Shown here piece after piece: positions 35,358 through 43,509 of a DNA stretch of 64,000 nucleotides. Each line of letters opens with the position of its first letter. The first letter of the stretch is position 1. The notes below the pieces were generated by a model. The model was not told the DNA's origin. It did no database searches and worked only from the letters and a program-made list of their open reading frames with translations. A program made the translations under genes and the position numbers. The stretch comes from Pedobacter frigoris (GTDB lineage: Bacteria; Bacteroidota; Bacteroidia; Sphingobacteriales; Sphingobacteriaceae): the NCBI RefSeq assembly GCF_005116445.1, contig NZ_SWBQ01000001.1:992001-1056000 (forward strand), written 5' to 3'.

Positions 35358-36098
35358 TTATATAGGTTTGTTAGCCAGCTCAATTAAATTTTTTACGGTC
35401 TCACTATCAGTAAGATCATAACTAAATTCATCAGCTATGCTGCCCATGTTTAATTTAGGGTTTCTGAATTGCATTTCACTTTTTATTGCGTGCTTTGCAG
35501 AGGCATGAAACTCGATAGCACCAGTTATTTTGATGATTTCCTGAATGTTACTTGTGGAGATACCTGCGCCAGGCATAATAATGATTCTTCCGTTTGCAAG
35601 TTTACTCAACTTGGCCAATACTTCAATTCCTCTGTGTGCGGATGATTCACCACCTGAAGTTAGGATGCGTTCACATCCGAGTTCGATGATATCTTCCAGG
35701 GCCTGCTCCAGATTATTGCTCATATCAAATGCCCTGTGAAAGGTTACATGCATTGGTTTTGCCATTTCGATCAATTCTGCACATCTTTGTTTATCTACGC
35801 TGCCGTCGGCTCTCAAAATACCGATAACGACCCCGTCACATTTTAATGATTTGCATATTTTAATATCTTCCTTCATTATGGAAAACTCCAAATCAGAATA
35901 TAGAAAATCACCACCCCGGGGGCGAATGATGGGGTAAATTTTTATAGATAACGTCTTTTTTGCGAGTGCAATTTGGGAATAACTGGGGGTCGTTCCTCCT
36001 TCAGGTAAATTGTCACATAGTTCAACCCTAATTGCGCCACCTTCCTGAGCCGCCAGAGCAGACCTAACAGAATTGGCGCACACCTCCATATTTACCAT
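35358..36098 (-). CDS. cutC: CutC-family TIM-barrel protein
   Basis: A 246-residue soluble protein of the CutC family: VNMEVCANSVRSALAAQEGGAIRVELCDNLPEGG at the N-terminus, then GVVIGILRADGSVD, VTFHRAFDMS and ILTSGGESSAHRG. The family was named for copper tolerance in E. coli, but its biochemical role is unsettled. Here it lies 12 bp downstream of a glycosylasparaginase gene and far from any copper gene, so a role in glycan or amino-sugar metabolism is worth considering. It is the last gene of a four-gene cluster. Confidence 0.88.
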   Translation of the reverse strand: MVNMEVCANSVRSALAAQEGGAIRVELCDNLPEGGTTPSYSQIALAKKTLSIKIYPIIRPRGGDFLYSDLEFSIMKEDIKICKSLKCDGVVIGILRADGSVDKQRCAELIEMAKPMHVTFHRAFDMSNNLEQALEDIIELGCERILTSGGESSAHRGIEVLAKLSKLANGRIIIMPGAGISTSNIQEIIKITGAIEFHASAKHAIKSEMQFRNPKLNMGSIADEFSYDLTDSETVKNLIELANKPI

Positions 36099-36110
36099 GA
36101 TACTTTTATT

Positions 36111-37142
36111 TTAATAATAACTCTTTCCAGGAATCAATAAATCATTTTTTTCTTCCGTACACACCGCATAGCTAAAACCCTTCTGAATTGCAAAAGCACC
36201 ATATTCGCCTTTTTTATTCAGCGCCAGGAATCCCACCTGAATGTTTTTAGCTGTCTCTGGTTTCTTTTTGATGATTCTCATGACTGCTTCTTTGCAAGCT
36301 GCTTCAGGACTATAGCCTTGTCTCATCAATTCGACTACCAGAAAACTGCCTACATTGCGGATCACTTCCTCGCCAACGCCGGTAGAGGTGGCGCCGCCCA
36401 CTTCATTATCTACATAAAGTCCAGCACCAATAATAGGACTGTCTCCAACACGTCCATGTAGTTTGTAAGCCATTCCACTCGTAGTGCAAGCACCTGAAAT
36501 GTTACCTTTGCTATCAATAGCAAGCATACCTATTGTATCATGGTTGTATTGATTTCCTGGTAATTTTGTAGGTGCAGCCTTATCATATAGTTTGTTTTCT
36601 ATATTCATCACGGGTGCATATTTAGCTGTTTTAAGCCATTCTTTCCAGGCCTTTTCGCTTTCTTTGGTCAGAAGATTTTCCTTTTTAAAGCCGTTTTCAA
36701 GGGCAAACTGTAATGCGCCATCGCCAACCAGCATGACGTGAGGCGTTTTTTCCATCACTAATCGGGCAACTGAAATAGGGTGTACGATATGTTCTAATCC
36801 AGCTACGGAACCACAATTACCCAGTTCATCCATTATACATGCATCAAGTGTAACGTGTCCGTCACGATCAGGTAAACCACCGTATCCTACAGACTGATTC
36901 TTGGGATCTGCCTCAGGTACGTGAACACCTTTTTCAACTGCATCTAAGGCTCTTCCGCCAGAAACCAATACCTTCCATGCTGCCTGATTGGCCGCAATTC
37001 CAAAATCCCAGGTAGAAATCACAATCGGTTTAATGTCTTTTATGTCCGGTGGAGGTATCATCCCTGAGGCACTTTTATTACCTATAGCAAACAAAGAAGC
37101 TGTGGCAGCAGTGGACTTAATGAATTTTCTACGGTTAAGCAT
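36111..37142 (-). CDS. N4-(beta-N-acetylglucosaminyl)-L-asparaginase (glycosylasparaginase)
   Basis: N-terminal nucleophile hydrolase that splits the GlcNAc-Asn bond left after N-glycoprotein breakdown. The 343 residues start with a twin-arginine-like export signal (NRRKFIKSTAATASLFAIG). Autocleavage is predicted before Thr203 in NHDTIGML, which becomes the nucleophile; HGRVGDSPIIGAGLYVDNEVGGATSTG then supplies substrate contacts. Periplasmic location is inferred from the signal. It sits between the omega-amidase-type gene (11-bp gap) and cutC (12-bp gap). Confidence 0.92.
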   Translation of the reverse strand: MLNRRKFIKSTAATASLFAIGNKSASGMIPPPDIKDIKPIVISTWDFGIAANQAAWKVLVSGGRALDAVEKGVHVPEADPKNQSVGYGGLPDRDGHVTLDACIMDELGNCGSVAGLEHIVHPISVARLVMEKTPHVMLVGDGALQFALENGFKKENLLTKESEKAWKEWLKTAKYAPVMNIENKLYDKAAPTKLPGNQYNHDTIGMLAIDSKGNISGACTTSGMAYKLHGRVGDSPIIGAGLYVDNEVGGATSTGVGEEVIRNVGSFLVVELMRQGYSPEAACKEAVMRIIKKKPETAKNIQVGFLALNKKGEYGAFAIQKGFSYAVCTEEKNDLLIPGKSYY

Positions 37143-37153
37143 ATATGCTATTA

Positions 37154-37957
37154 TTAAATGATTTTAAATTGATCTGCATCCCTTAAAAAGGGAAAGATTC
37201 TACGTGTTTTTACTACCTCTTCGTAATTGATACTGAAGGTGTATAGGTCTTCGTCTTCAGGTTTATAATATACAGTTTTACCCTGTGGATCTATACATTG
37301 TGAATGGCCACTATGGTAGATTTCATTCCCGTCATGTCCGACACGGTTTGCTCCGATTACATAACTTTGATTTTCAATAGCTCTTGCAGGAATCAAAGCA
37401 TTCCAGTGTGCAGATCTTTTATCTGGCCAGCTTGCAATGATCAAAAGGATATCATACTCTTGATATTTGTTGCGAAGCCATACAGGAAAACGAAGGTCAT
37501 AGCAAATAGCGAGACGAATTTTCCATCCTTTCAGATCAACAATGACCTGTTGTTCACCTGCTGTATAGCTTTTGTCTTCATTCCCGAGACCAAATAAATG
37601 ACGTTTGTCATAATGACTAAAGCTGCCGTCAGGCAACATCCAGATTAACCGGTTGTAATAATGATTGTTTTCTTTTATGATCAGGCTTCCGCAAACTACA
37701 CAATCATATTTTTGTGCAGTCTGCTGCATCCATAGCATTGTTTTTCCATTCATTTCTTCGGCCAATGCTTCAGCATTCATGGTAAATCCTGTATTGAACA
37801 TTTCGGGAAGAATGATCAGGTCTGTTTTTTCCTTGATACCCATGGATAATCTAAGCGCCAGGTTCTGCAGGTTTTTGTCTGTGTTTTCCCAAAATAAATA
37901 GGCCTGAAAGATAGTTATCTTAAGATTGTTAATGTTCAGGTAATTTGGATGTTCCAT
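37154..37957 (-). CDS. Nitrilase-superfamily amidase, omega-amidase (YafV/Nit2) type
   Basis: A 267-residue C-N hydrolase with the catalytic triad Glu52 (LPEMF), Lys118 (YDKRHLF) and Cys152 (AICYDLRFP). Close similarity to YafV suggests an omega-amidase acting on 2-oxoglutaramate and 2-oxosuccinamate, the products of glutamine or asparagine transamination. The gene upstream in the operon (23-bp gap) encodes exactly the kind of aminotransferase that makes these compounds. Confidence 0.88.
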   Translation of the reverse strand: MEHPNYLNINNLKITIFQAYLFWENTDKNLQNLALRLSMGIKEKTDLIILPEMFNTGFTMNAEALAEEMNGKTMLWMQQTAQKYDCVVCGSLIIKENNHYYNRLIWMLPDGSFSHYDKRHLFGLGNEDKSYTAGEQQVIVDLKGWKIRLAICYDLRFPVWLRNKYQEYDILLIIASWPDKRSAHWNALIPARAIENQSYVIGANRVGHDGNEIYHSGHSQCIDPQGKTVYYKPEDEDLYTFSINYEEVVKTRRIFPFLRDADQFKII

Positions 37958-37980
37958 TATGCTGATTTAAAGGATGTGAA

Positions 37981-39126
37981 TTATAATTGCATTAGTCTTT
38001 CAACGGCTTTTTCTAATGTTTCTTGTTTCTTGGCGAAACAAAATCTCAATATCTTGTGATCTGTACTGCGGATATGGAAGGCAGAAACAGGAATACCGGC
38101 GACTCCGTATTCTTTTATCATTCTAGCGGCCATATCGGTGTCTTTTTCATCACTGATGTGACTATAGCTTACACACTGAAAATAAGAGCCATGACAAGGT
38201 AACGGTTTTAGTCTTGTTTCATTTAGTAATGATCTAAAGAAGTCACGTTTTTCCTGAAAGAAATCGGATAGTTCATTGTAAACAGCAGGATTGCGAAGGT
38301 AATTGGTGATGCCAACCTGCATAGGTGTGTTTACACTAAAGACATTGAACTGATGGACTTTTCTGAATTCTTTCATTAGATTTTCCGGCGCCAGGCAGTA
38401 TCCCATTTTCCATCCCGTGGTATGCAATAGCTTTCCAAATGAAGCAATAATAAAGCTTCTTTCTCTTAATTCGGGATATAATGCTATACTATGGTGTTTT
38501 TTGCCATCAAATATAATATGCTCATATACCTCGTCACTTAAAATTAAGACATCTGTATTTTTTGTGAGTTTAATGAGAGCTTTTATATCTTTTTCAGACA
38601 GGATACAGCCCGTAGGATTTTGTGGACTGTTCAATATGATCATTTTTGTGTTTGCAGTAAAAAGCTTTTTGACCATTTCCCAGTCAATTTCATAGTCTGG
38701 CGGATTCAGTTCGTAAGGTTTTACCAGTCCACCCAAAAGCTTAACAGCAGGGGCGTAGCAATCATAAGCAGGCTCAAATATGATCACTTCATCTCCGGCA
38801 TTAATGCATGAAGATAATGCTGTAAATATGGCCTGCGTACCACCAGCGGTGATTGTAACTTCAGTATCCGGATGATAATTTGCACCATAAAGAAACTCTG
38901 CTTTTTCTGCAATCAGTTCTCTGAGTGATAATAGCCCAGGCATGGGTGCATATTGGTTGAATCCGTCTTTCATTGCATCATTAACCATACTGATTAATTT
39001 GTCATCGCAATTGTAATCAGGGAAACCCTGAGAAAGATTGATGGCTTTATGAGTCTCAGCCAATTTTGACATCACGGAAAAAATAGTGGTGCCTACACCT
39101 GGTAATTTGGATTGTATAGATATCAT
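37981..39126 (-). CDS. Methionine/glutamine-type aminotransferase (YbdL-like, class I)
   Basis: PLP-dependent fold-type I aminotransferase of 381 residues. The start ISIQSKLPGVGTTIFSVMS and NLSQGFPDYNC match YbdL/glutamine transaminase K. Asn170 of the NPTG motif and the Schiff-base Lys232 in ASFGKLLHTTGWKMGY are present. It likely transaminates methionine or aromatic oxo-acids with glutamine as donor; the product 2-oxoglutaramate would be removed by the adjacent omega-amidase. It is the first gene of the ybdL-yafV-glycosylasparaginase-cutC cluster. Confidence 0.9.
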   Translation of the reverse strand: MISIQSKLPGVGTTIFSVMSKLAETHKAINLSQGFPDYNCDDKLISMVNDAMKDGFNQYAPMPGLLSLRELIAEKAEFLYGANYHPDTEVTITAGGTQAIFTALSSCINAGDEVIIFEPAYDCYAPAVKLLGGLVKPYELNPPDYEIDWEMVKKLFTANTKMIILNSPQNPTGCILSEKDIKALIKLTKNTDVLILSDEVYEHIIFDGKKHHSIALYPELRERSFIIASFGKLLHTTGWKMGYCLAPENLMKEFRKVHQFNVFSVNTPMQVGITNYLRNPAVYNELSDFFQEKRDFFRSLLNETRLKPLPCHGSYFQCVSYSHISDEKDTDMAARMIKEYGVAGIPVSAFHIRSTDHKILRFCFAKKQETLEKAVERLMQL

Positions 39127-39193
39127 GTTAAAGCGAAAATAGAAATAATATTTATCTCGTTATATCGGATTTATTTAATAATTTCATCTTGCT

Positions 39194-39964
39194 ATGAGTT
39201 TTAAAACAAAAGAGAGTAGGCTATTGCTCATTCTAGGTAGTTTTTTTGTTGCCAATGCAATCCTTTCCGAGTTTATTGGTGTGAAGATATTTACCGTAGA
39301 GGGTACACTTGGTATAAAACAATTTGATATAAATTTACTTGGTGTACCAAATCTTTCTTTTAATATGTCGGCGGGTGTTTTGACATGGCCACTTATATTC
39401 ATCATGACAGACATCATTAATGAATATTTTGGTGTGAAACAGGTAAGATTTTTATCGATTCTGACCGCTGCACTTATAGGTTATGCTTTTATTGTTGTTG
39501 GGGCAGCTATGCACCTGACACCATCTGGATTTTGGGTGAATCAGGAAGTTAATGGAGCACCATTGAATATGAATAATGCGTTTGCAGGCATTTTTGGACA
39601 GGGAATGTGGATCATAGTTGGTTCCATAGTAGCTTTTTTGGTTGGACAAATTGCTGATGTACTGATTTTTCACAGGATTAAGAGGATAACCGGCGATAAA
39701 GCTTTGTGGTTGCGTGCCACTGGATCAACCCTGGTGTCTCAATTTATTGACAGTTTTGTTGTCATCTTTATTGCTTTCTATTTGAATCCTGCTTATCACT
39801 GGAGCTGGCAAATGGTAGCGGCGATAGGTTTGGTAAATTATACTTATAAATTCATTGTGGCCATCTTAATGACTCCTATATTATATATTGTACATGGTCT
39901 TATTGATGGTTATCTGGGTAAAGACCTTGCACAGCGAATGATTAAGATGGCCGGAAGAAAATAA
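39194..39964 (+). CDS. Queuosine-precursor transporter (YhhQ/QPTR family)
   Basis: A 256-residue inner-membrane protein with about six hydrophobic segments. Family features are FVANAILSEFIGVKIF, LTWPLIFIMTDIINEYFG, and VSQFIDSFVVIFIAFYL with NYTYKFIVAILMTPILY. YhhQ imports preQ0/preQ1-type precursors in E. coli. The long periplasmic insert before PLNMNNAFAGIFGQG is common in the Bacteroidota form. It is divergent from the aminotransferase operon. Confidence 0.9.
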   Translation: MSFKTKESRLLLILGSFFVANAILSEFIGVKIFTVEGTLGIKQFDINLLGVPNLSFNMSAGVLTWPLIFIMTDIINEYFGVKQVRFLSILTAALIGYAFIVVGAAMHLTPSGFWVNQEVNGAPLNMNNAFAGIFGQGMWIIVGSIVAFLVGQIADVLIFHRIKRITGDKALWLRATGSTLVSQFIDSFVVIFIAFYLNPAYHWSWQMVAAIGLVNYTYKFIVAILMTPILYIVHGLIDGYLGKDLAQRMIKMAGRK

Positions 39965-39966
39965 TA

Positions 39967-40344
39967 TTAATTTCTTTTTACAAGCAGGATTTTGAATTCC
40001 TGTATCCCATCAGGCATTTCCCAGTTAATGATATCATTGGTTCGGTAGCCAAAAAGTGCGATACCGATAGGGGCAAATACAGAAACTTTTTTTATCTGGA
40101 TATTGGCTTCCTCGGGCATGACTAAAGTAAATGTAAATTCCTGCCCGGTTTTAGTATTTGCTATTGTTGCTTCAGATTTAAGACAAACCACATCAGCGGG
40201 GAGATCTTCCTCAGAATAGATAGTGGCTTCCTTTAGCTCAAGCCTTAGTTTTTCTTTGTTGTATGCGCTCATGTTAGATTTCTCTAAATGCTCTTTCAAT
40301 AATTTAAAGTCGCTTTTTGATAGCGATAGTGATTTTGTTTCCAT
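39967..40344 (-). CDS. Rnk/GreA-type elongation-factor-like protein
   Basis: A 125-residue protein: a short N-terminal helical region (FKLLKEHLEKSNMSAYNKEKL) and a GreA/GreB C-terminal FKBP-like domain (VVCLKSEATIANTKTGQEFTFTLVMPEEAN, FAPIGIALFGYRTNDIINWEMPDG). This is the Rnk layout, which binds RNA polymerase without the long coiled coil needed for transcript cleavage. It is convergent with the queuosine transporter, with a 2-bp gap. Confidence 0.85.
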   Translation of the reverse strand: METKSLSLSKSDFKLLKEHLEKSNMSAYNKEKLRLELKEATIYSEEDLPADVVCLKSEATIANTKTGQEFTFTLVMPEEANIQIKKVSVFAPIGIALFGYRTNDIINWEMPDGIQEFKILLVKRN

Positions 40345-40486
40345 AAAGTGTTATAATTGAATACGCATTAAAATCTAGGATCAGATAGTTGAAGCTTCGG
40401 TTTTAAACGCAAGGTGATAAATACATGTAGAATGATCAGGAGATCAACGGCCCCAGAATCGAAGAAAAGTCGAAATGATCCGGGGC

Positions 40487-40636
40487 TTAATTGATAAAGT
40501 CCTTACTGGTCGTCTGGAATGTAAATCCAAAAGGATAGTTTTCTCTGAAAAACTTTTTAAATAGGGCATACATTTGCAACTGACCTTTGTTGTAGGTCGC
40601 AATCCATGCTTTATATGTACTTTTAAAGTATTTCAT
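40487..40636 (-). CDS. Possible small basic protein (49 aa)
   Basis: The minus strand reads a complete frame of 49 residues from an ATG at 40634-40636 to a TAA at 40487-40489. It starts MKYFKSTYKAWIATYNKGQL and continues with FKKFFRENYPFGFTFQ. It is rich in Lys, Tyr and Phe and has no membrane segment. The composition looks protein-like and the frame fills the middle of an otherwise empty 399-bp gap between two same-strand genes. I do not recognise a family, and no promoter box was found, so it remains tentative. Confidence 0.45.
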   Translation of the reverse strand: MKYFKSTYKAWIATYNKGQLQMYALFKKFFRENYPFGFTFQTTSKDFIN

Positions 40637-40743
40637 TTGCGGCTAATCTCGGTAGCTTTTTCTTCATATCAAAGAAATATCGGTCTTTATTCTGTCGGAT
40701 TTCGTAAAGCGTTGTTTTTTGAATGTTTTATGTGGGGGTGGCA

Positions 40744-41133
40744 CTATTGACGGGAGTCGCCTGATGATGTCACCTTAGATAATGTATTTTTTATGATTTG
40801 TATCAGATGTTCCAGATCAAATGGTTTACTAATGAAATCATCTGCGCAAGCTTCTTCGAGTATTGCTGTTTCGGCTGCATGAGCGGACATGATCACTACG
40901 GGGATGTGCGTAGTTGTAGCAGCAGTTTTTAATGAATGACATATTTCAATCCCGTTTCCATCGGGAAGCATCACGTCCAAAAGTATCAGATCGGGCCAAT
41001 TTAATTTCATTTGGGTATTAAAGGCCCTGGCTGTTTTAAAAGTGTTTACAAGATACCCTTCTTCAATTAGTATATATTCTACAATAAAACTGATATCTTG
41101 ATCATCTTCAACAATATATATAAGTTTGGGCAT
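40744..41133 (-). CDS. Single-domain response regulator (CheY-like)
   Basis: A 129-residue receiver domain without an output domain. The acidic pocket is Glu-Asp-Asp in IVEDDQD and the phospho-acceptor is Asp53 in LILLDVMLPDGNG. MSAHAAE supplies the Thr/Ser switch position, and the conserved Lys is in FISKPFDL. I chose the ATG at 41131-41133; the frame is open 13 codons further but starts with an unlikely sequence. No histidine kinase is adjacent, so its partner is elsewhere. Confidence 0.9.
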   Translation of the reverse strand: MPKLIYIVEDDQDISFIVEYILIEEGYLVNTFKTARAFNTQMKLNWPDLILLDVMLPDGNGIEICHSLKTAATTTHIPVVIMSAHAAETAILEEACADDFISKPFDLEHLIQIIKNTLSKVTSSGDSRQ

Positions 41134-41263
41134 AGTTGGGATATTTGTGAGTTGTATTGTGAAAGTAACCAACAGACGCAGTAAAAGGTTTGCCCTAAAA
41201 ACAACATTAGTCAGAAAAACTGCAATAGGAATGAAGTTATACCCATTTATTTCTAAAATAATA

Positions 41264-41271
41264 TATATTTG
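41264..41271 (+). promoter_or_regulatory. -7 box of the H1-like histone gene
   Basis: TATATTTG matches TAnnTTTG, leaving a leader of about 65 nt before the ATG at 41343. Confidence 0.5.
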
Positions 41272-41342
41272 GCTTATAAATTAAAAATCACAACATGAAG
41301 GCCGTGAAAGCGGATTCATGGCATTAACAAAAATTAAAAATT

Positions 41343-41519
41343 ATGGAAAAATTTTCAAAAGTTAAAGAATTGTTAGCTTCCGTAGAGGCTGATGCTGAGA
41401 AATTTTACAATGCAGGTAACAACGCTGCTGGAACAAGAGTACGTAAAGCTATGCAAGATTTAAAAGTTCTTGCTCAGGAGATTCGTACTGAAGTAACAGA
41501 CAAGAAAAACGCTAAATAA
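41343..41519 (+). CDS. Histone H1-like DNA-binding protein (Hc1-like, 58 aa)
   Basis: A complete 58-residue frame starting MEKFSKVKELLASVEADAEK and ending in a lysine-rich TDKKNAK tail. It resembles the small Bacteroidota 'histone H1' proteins, with the typical AGTRVRKAMQDLKVLAQEIR helix that is also seen in eukaryotic-H1-like chlamydial Hc1 fragments. Predicted role: nucleoid-associated DNA compaction. A -7 box and a ~65-nt leader precede it. It is monocistronic, upstream of the aldo/keto reductase gene. Confidence 0.85.
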   Translation: MEKFSKVKELLASVEADAEKFYNAGNNAAGTRVRKAMQDLKVLAQEIRTEVTDKKNAK

Positions 41520-41580
41520 GTATCAGTACTTTTTAAATATCAGTAGCAGTTTTTTACTGCTACTGAATATTTCCGATAAT

Positions 41581-42576
41581 ATGCCATACCTACCCGATCC
41601 AGAAAGATATACTAAAATGAAATACCGCCGCTGTGGTAATAGTGGCATTAAACTTCCAGCAATTTCCCTTGGCCTTTGGCATAATTTTGGGCATGTTGAT
41701 CAACTGGAGAATTCAGCCAATATTTTAAAGCTGGCTTTTGACAGCGGAATTACACATTTCGATCTTGCTAATAATTACGGTCCTCCTCCAGGATCAGCTG
41801 AAGAAAATTTTGGTGGCATCTTAAAGAGAGATTTTAAGGGCTTCAGGGACGAAATGATCATTTCCACAAAGGCAGGATATACCATGTGGGATGGGCCATA
41901 TGGTGATTGGGGTTCAAAGAAATATCTTATATCCAGTATAGATCAAAGTTTGAAAAGAATGGAATTGGATTATGTAGATATTTTCTATCACCATAGACCA
42001 GATCCGGAAACTCCGATAGAGGAAACAATGAATGCTCTTGATCTTATTGTAAGGCAAGGCAAAGCATTATATGTTGGAATTTCAAACTACAAGCCTGAAG
42101 AGGCAAAGAAGGCCATCGGAATTCTCAAAAGATTAGGAACACCTTGTTTGATTCATCAGCCAAAATATTCAATGTACGAACGCTGGATAGAAGATGGTCT
42201 ATTAGACCTGCTCGGTAATGAAGGTGTTGGGTGTATTCCTTTCTCTCCTTTGGCACAGGGGATGTTAACAGATAAATATTTAAAAGGTATTCCTGAAGAT
42301 TCAAGAGCAGCGAAATCGCATGGATTTCTACAAAAGGATCAGATTACTGAATCCAAAATTCAACAGCTTGTACAGCTCAATAAAATAGCAGAAAGCAGGG
42401 GGCAAAAGTTGGCTCACATGGCTTTATCCTGGATATTGAAAGATGAAAGGATTACTTCAGTGCTGGTAGGGGCGAGTAAACCAGAACAACTTGCAGATTC
42501 ATTAAAATGCCTGGATAATACTAACTTTAGTGAAGAGGAACTCAATAGTATTAACCGGATCCTTTCCAATTCTTAG
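41581..42576 (+). CDS. Aldo/keto reductase, YghZ-like
   Basis: NADPH-dependent (beta/alpha)8 oxidoreductase of 331 residues. The catalytic tetrad is Asp61 and Tyr66 (HFDLANNYGPPPG), Lys97 (STKAGY) and His137 or His138 (FYHHRPDPETP). The start YRRCGNSGIKLPAISLGLWHNFG and GYTMWDGPYGDWGSKKYL match E. coli YghZ, a methylglyoxal/L-glyceraldehyde-3-phosphate reductase. Spacing to the yceH gene is 9 bp, so the two are probably co-transcribed. Confidence 0.92.
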   Translation: MPYLPDPERYTKMKYRRCGNSGIKLPAISLGLWHNFGHVDQLENSANILKLAFDSGITHFDLANNYGPPPGSAEENFGGILKRDFKGFRDEMIISTKAGYTMWDGPYGDWGSKKYLISSIDQSLKRMELDYVDIFYHHRPDPETPIEETMNALDLIVRQGKALYVGISNYKPEEAKKAIGILKRLGTPCLIHQPKYSMYERWIEDGLLDLLGNEGVGCIPFSPLAQGMLTDKYLKGIPEDSRAAKSHGFLQKDQITESKIQQLVQLNKIAESRGQKLAHMALSWILKDERITSVLVGASKPEQLADSLKCLDNTNFSEEELNSINRILSNS

Positions 42577-42585
42577 TATCTATTA

Positions 42586-43239
42586 ATGGACACATCACAG
42601 ACGCTACCTATTTTAAATGCTGAAGAACTGCGTGTTCTTGGTGTGCTTATGGAAAAAGCAAGGACTACGCCGGAGTATTATCCTATGACAATTAATGCGA
42701 TTACGGCTGCATGTAATCAGAAAACCTCAAGGAAACCTGTAGTACAGTATGATGAGCAAACGGTTACATTAACTCTTGATTCGCTTAAAAGAAAAAGCCT
42801 GATATCTACGGCAACGGGAGGTTCCAGTCGTAGTATTAAATATAAACATAACTTTGCAATTGTTTTTGCGGTAACACCTCAGGAGGTCGCTATTGTTTGC
42901 CTGCTAATGTTGAGAGGACCTCAAACTCCCGGCGAATTAAATACGAATTCAGGAAGGCTATATGAATTTGAATCATTAGAAGAAGTACAATCTGTATTAG
43001 AAAGACTTTCTGATTCTGAATTACCTTATGTTCTCCAACTTCCAAGAAAAGCAGGGCAAAAGGAAACTCGGTATACACATTTGCTTAGCGGAATACCAGA
43101 TCTTACACAGGATGAAACTAATGAGGATAATTATAGTAAACCCGCAACCGATATGGAAATCCGTCTTGCTCATGTAGAACAAGAACTAGCGGAATTGAAA
43201 GAAGCTTTCAATAAACTGATGAAAGAATTGATTGGTTAG
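42586..43239 (+). CDS. YceH-family (DUF480) winged-helix protein
   Basis: A 217-residue protein of two winged-helix domains: ILNAEELRVLGVLMEKARTTPEYYPMTINAITAACNQKTSRKPV marks the first, and LLMLRGPQTPGELNTNSGRLYEF starts the second. A C-terminal coiled-coil-like helix (MEIRLAHVEQELAELKEAFNKL) ends the protein. The family is widespread and its role is not established. Its stop codon overlaps the stop codon of the convergent small lipoprotein gene. Confidence 0.9.
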   Translation: MDTSQTLPILNAEELRVLGVLMEKARTTPEYYPMTINAITAACNQKTSRKPVVQYDEQTVTLTLDSLKRKSLISTATGGSSRSIKYKHNFAIVFAVTPQEVAIVCLLMLRGPQTPGELNTNSGRLYEFESLEEVQSVLERLSDSELPYVLQLPRKAGQKETRYTHLLSGIPDLTQDETNEDNYSKPATDMEIRLAHVEQELAELKEAFNKLMKELIG

Positions 43240-43406
43240 TTTTTTACACCAACAGCAATCGTTGTGTCTGTTTTTGAAGAATCGACGGATTTTACAGTGT
43301 TTACCTCTGCGATTTCAGGTTCAGGTGCCCTAAGCTTCATTTTTGTGGTGTTATTACAAGCACTAAGCAGCGTTACAAGACAAATAAGCGATAAGATAGC
43401 TTTCAT
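43236..43406 (-). CDS. Small lipoprotein (56 aa)
   Basis: A complete minus-strand frame of 56 residues: signal peptide MKAILSLICLVTLLSAC with a clear lipobox (LSAC, lipidated Cys17), then a short hydrophilic tail (NNTTKMKLRAPEPEIAEVN and onward) without any fold I recognise. It ends in a 3-bp overlap with the convergent yceH gene. A -7 box (43434-43441) and an inverted repeat (43410-43438) lie just upstream. Too small for most gene callers, but the signal peptide and promoter make it credible. Confidence 0.7.
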   Translation of the reverse strand: MKAILSLICLVTLLSACNNTTKMKLRAPEPEIAEVNTVKSVDSSKTDTTIAVGVKN

Positions 43407-43409
43407 AAT

Positions 43410-43438
43410 TTTTGACTAAATGGTTATTTTAGTCAAAA
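43410..43438. promoter_or_regulatory. Inverted repeat overlapping the small-lipoprotein promoter
   Basis: TTTTGACTAAA (43410-43420) and TTTAGTCAAAA (43428-43438) are perfect 11-bp arms around a 7-nt centre. The distal arm overlaps the minus-strand -7 box. It could be an operator or a leader hairpin. Confidence 0.55.
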
Positions 43439-43441
43439 GTA
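43434..43441 (-). promoter_or_regulatory. -7 box of the small lipoprotein gene
   Basis: The minus strand reads TACTTTTG (TAnnTTTG). A TTG lies about 23 bp further upstream (43465-43467, minus strand). The ATG is 28 bp downstream. Confidence 0.5.
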
Positions 43442-43509
43442 TATACTAATTTCCATTTGACCCACAATTCGAAAGGATTTTACAAAGCTATGGCTAAAAG
43501 TATCATAAG

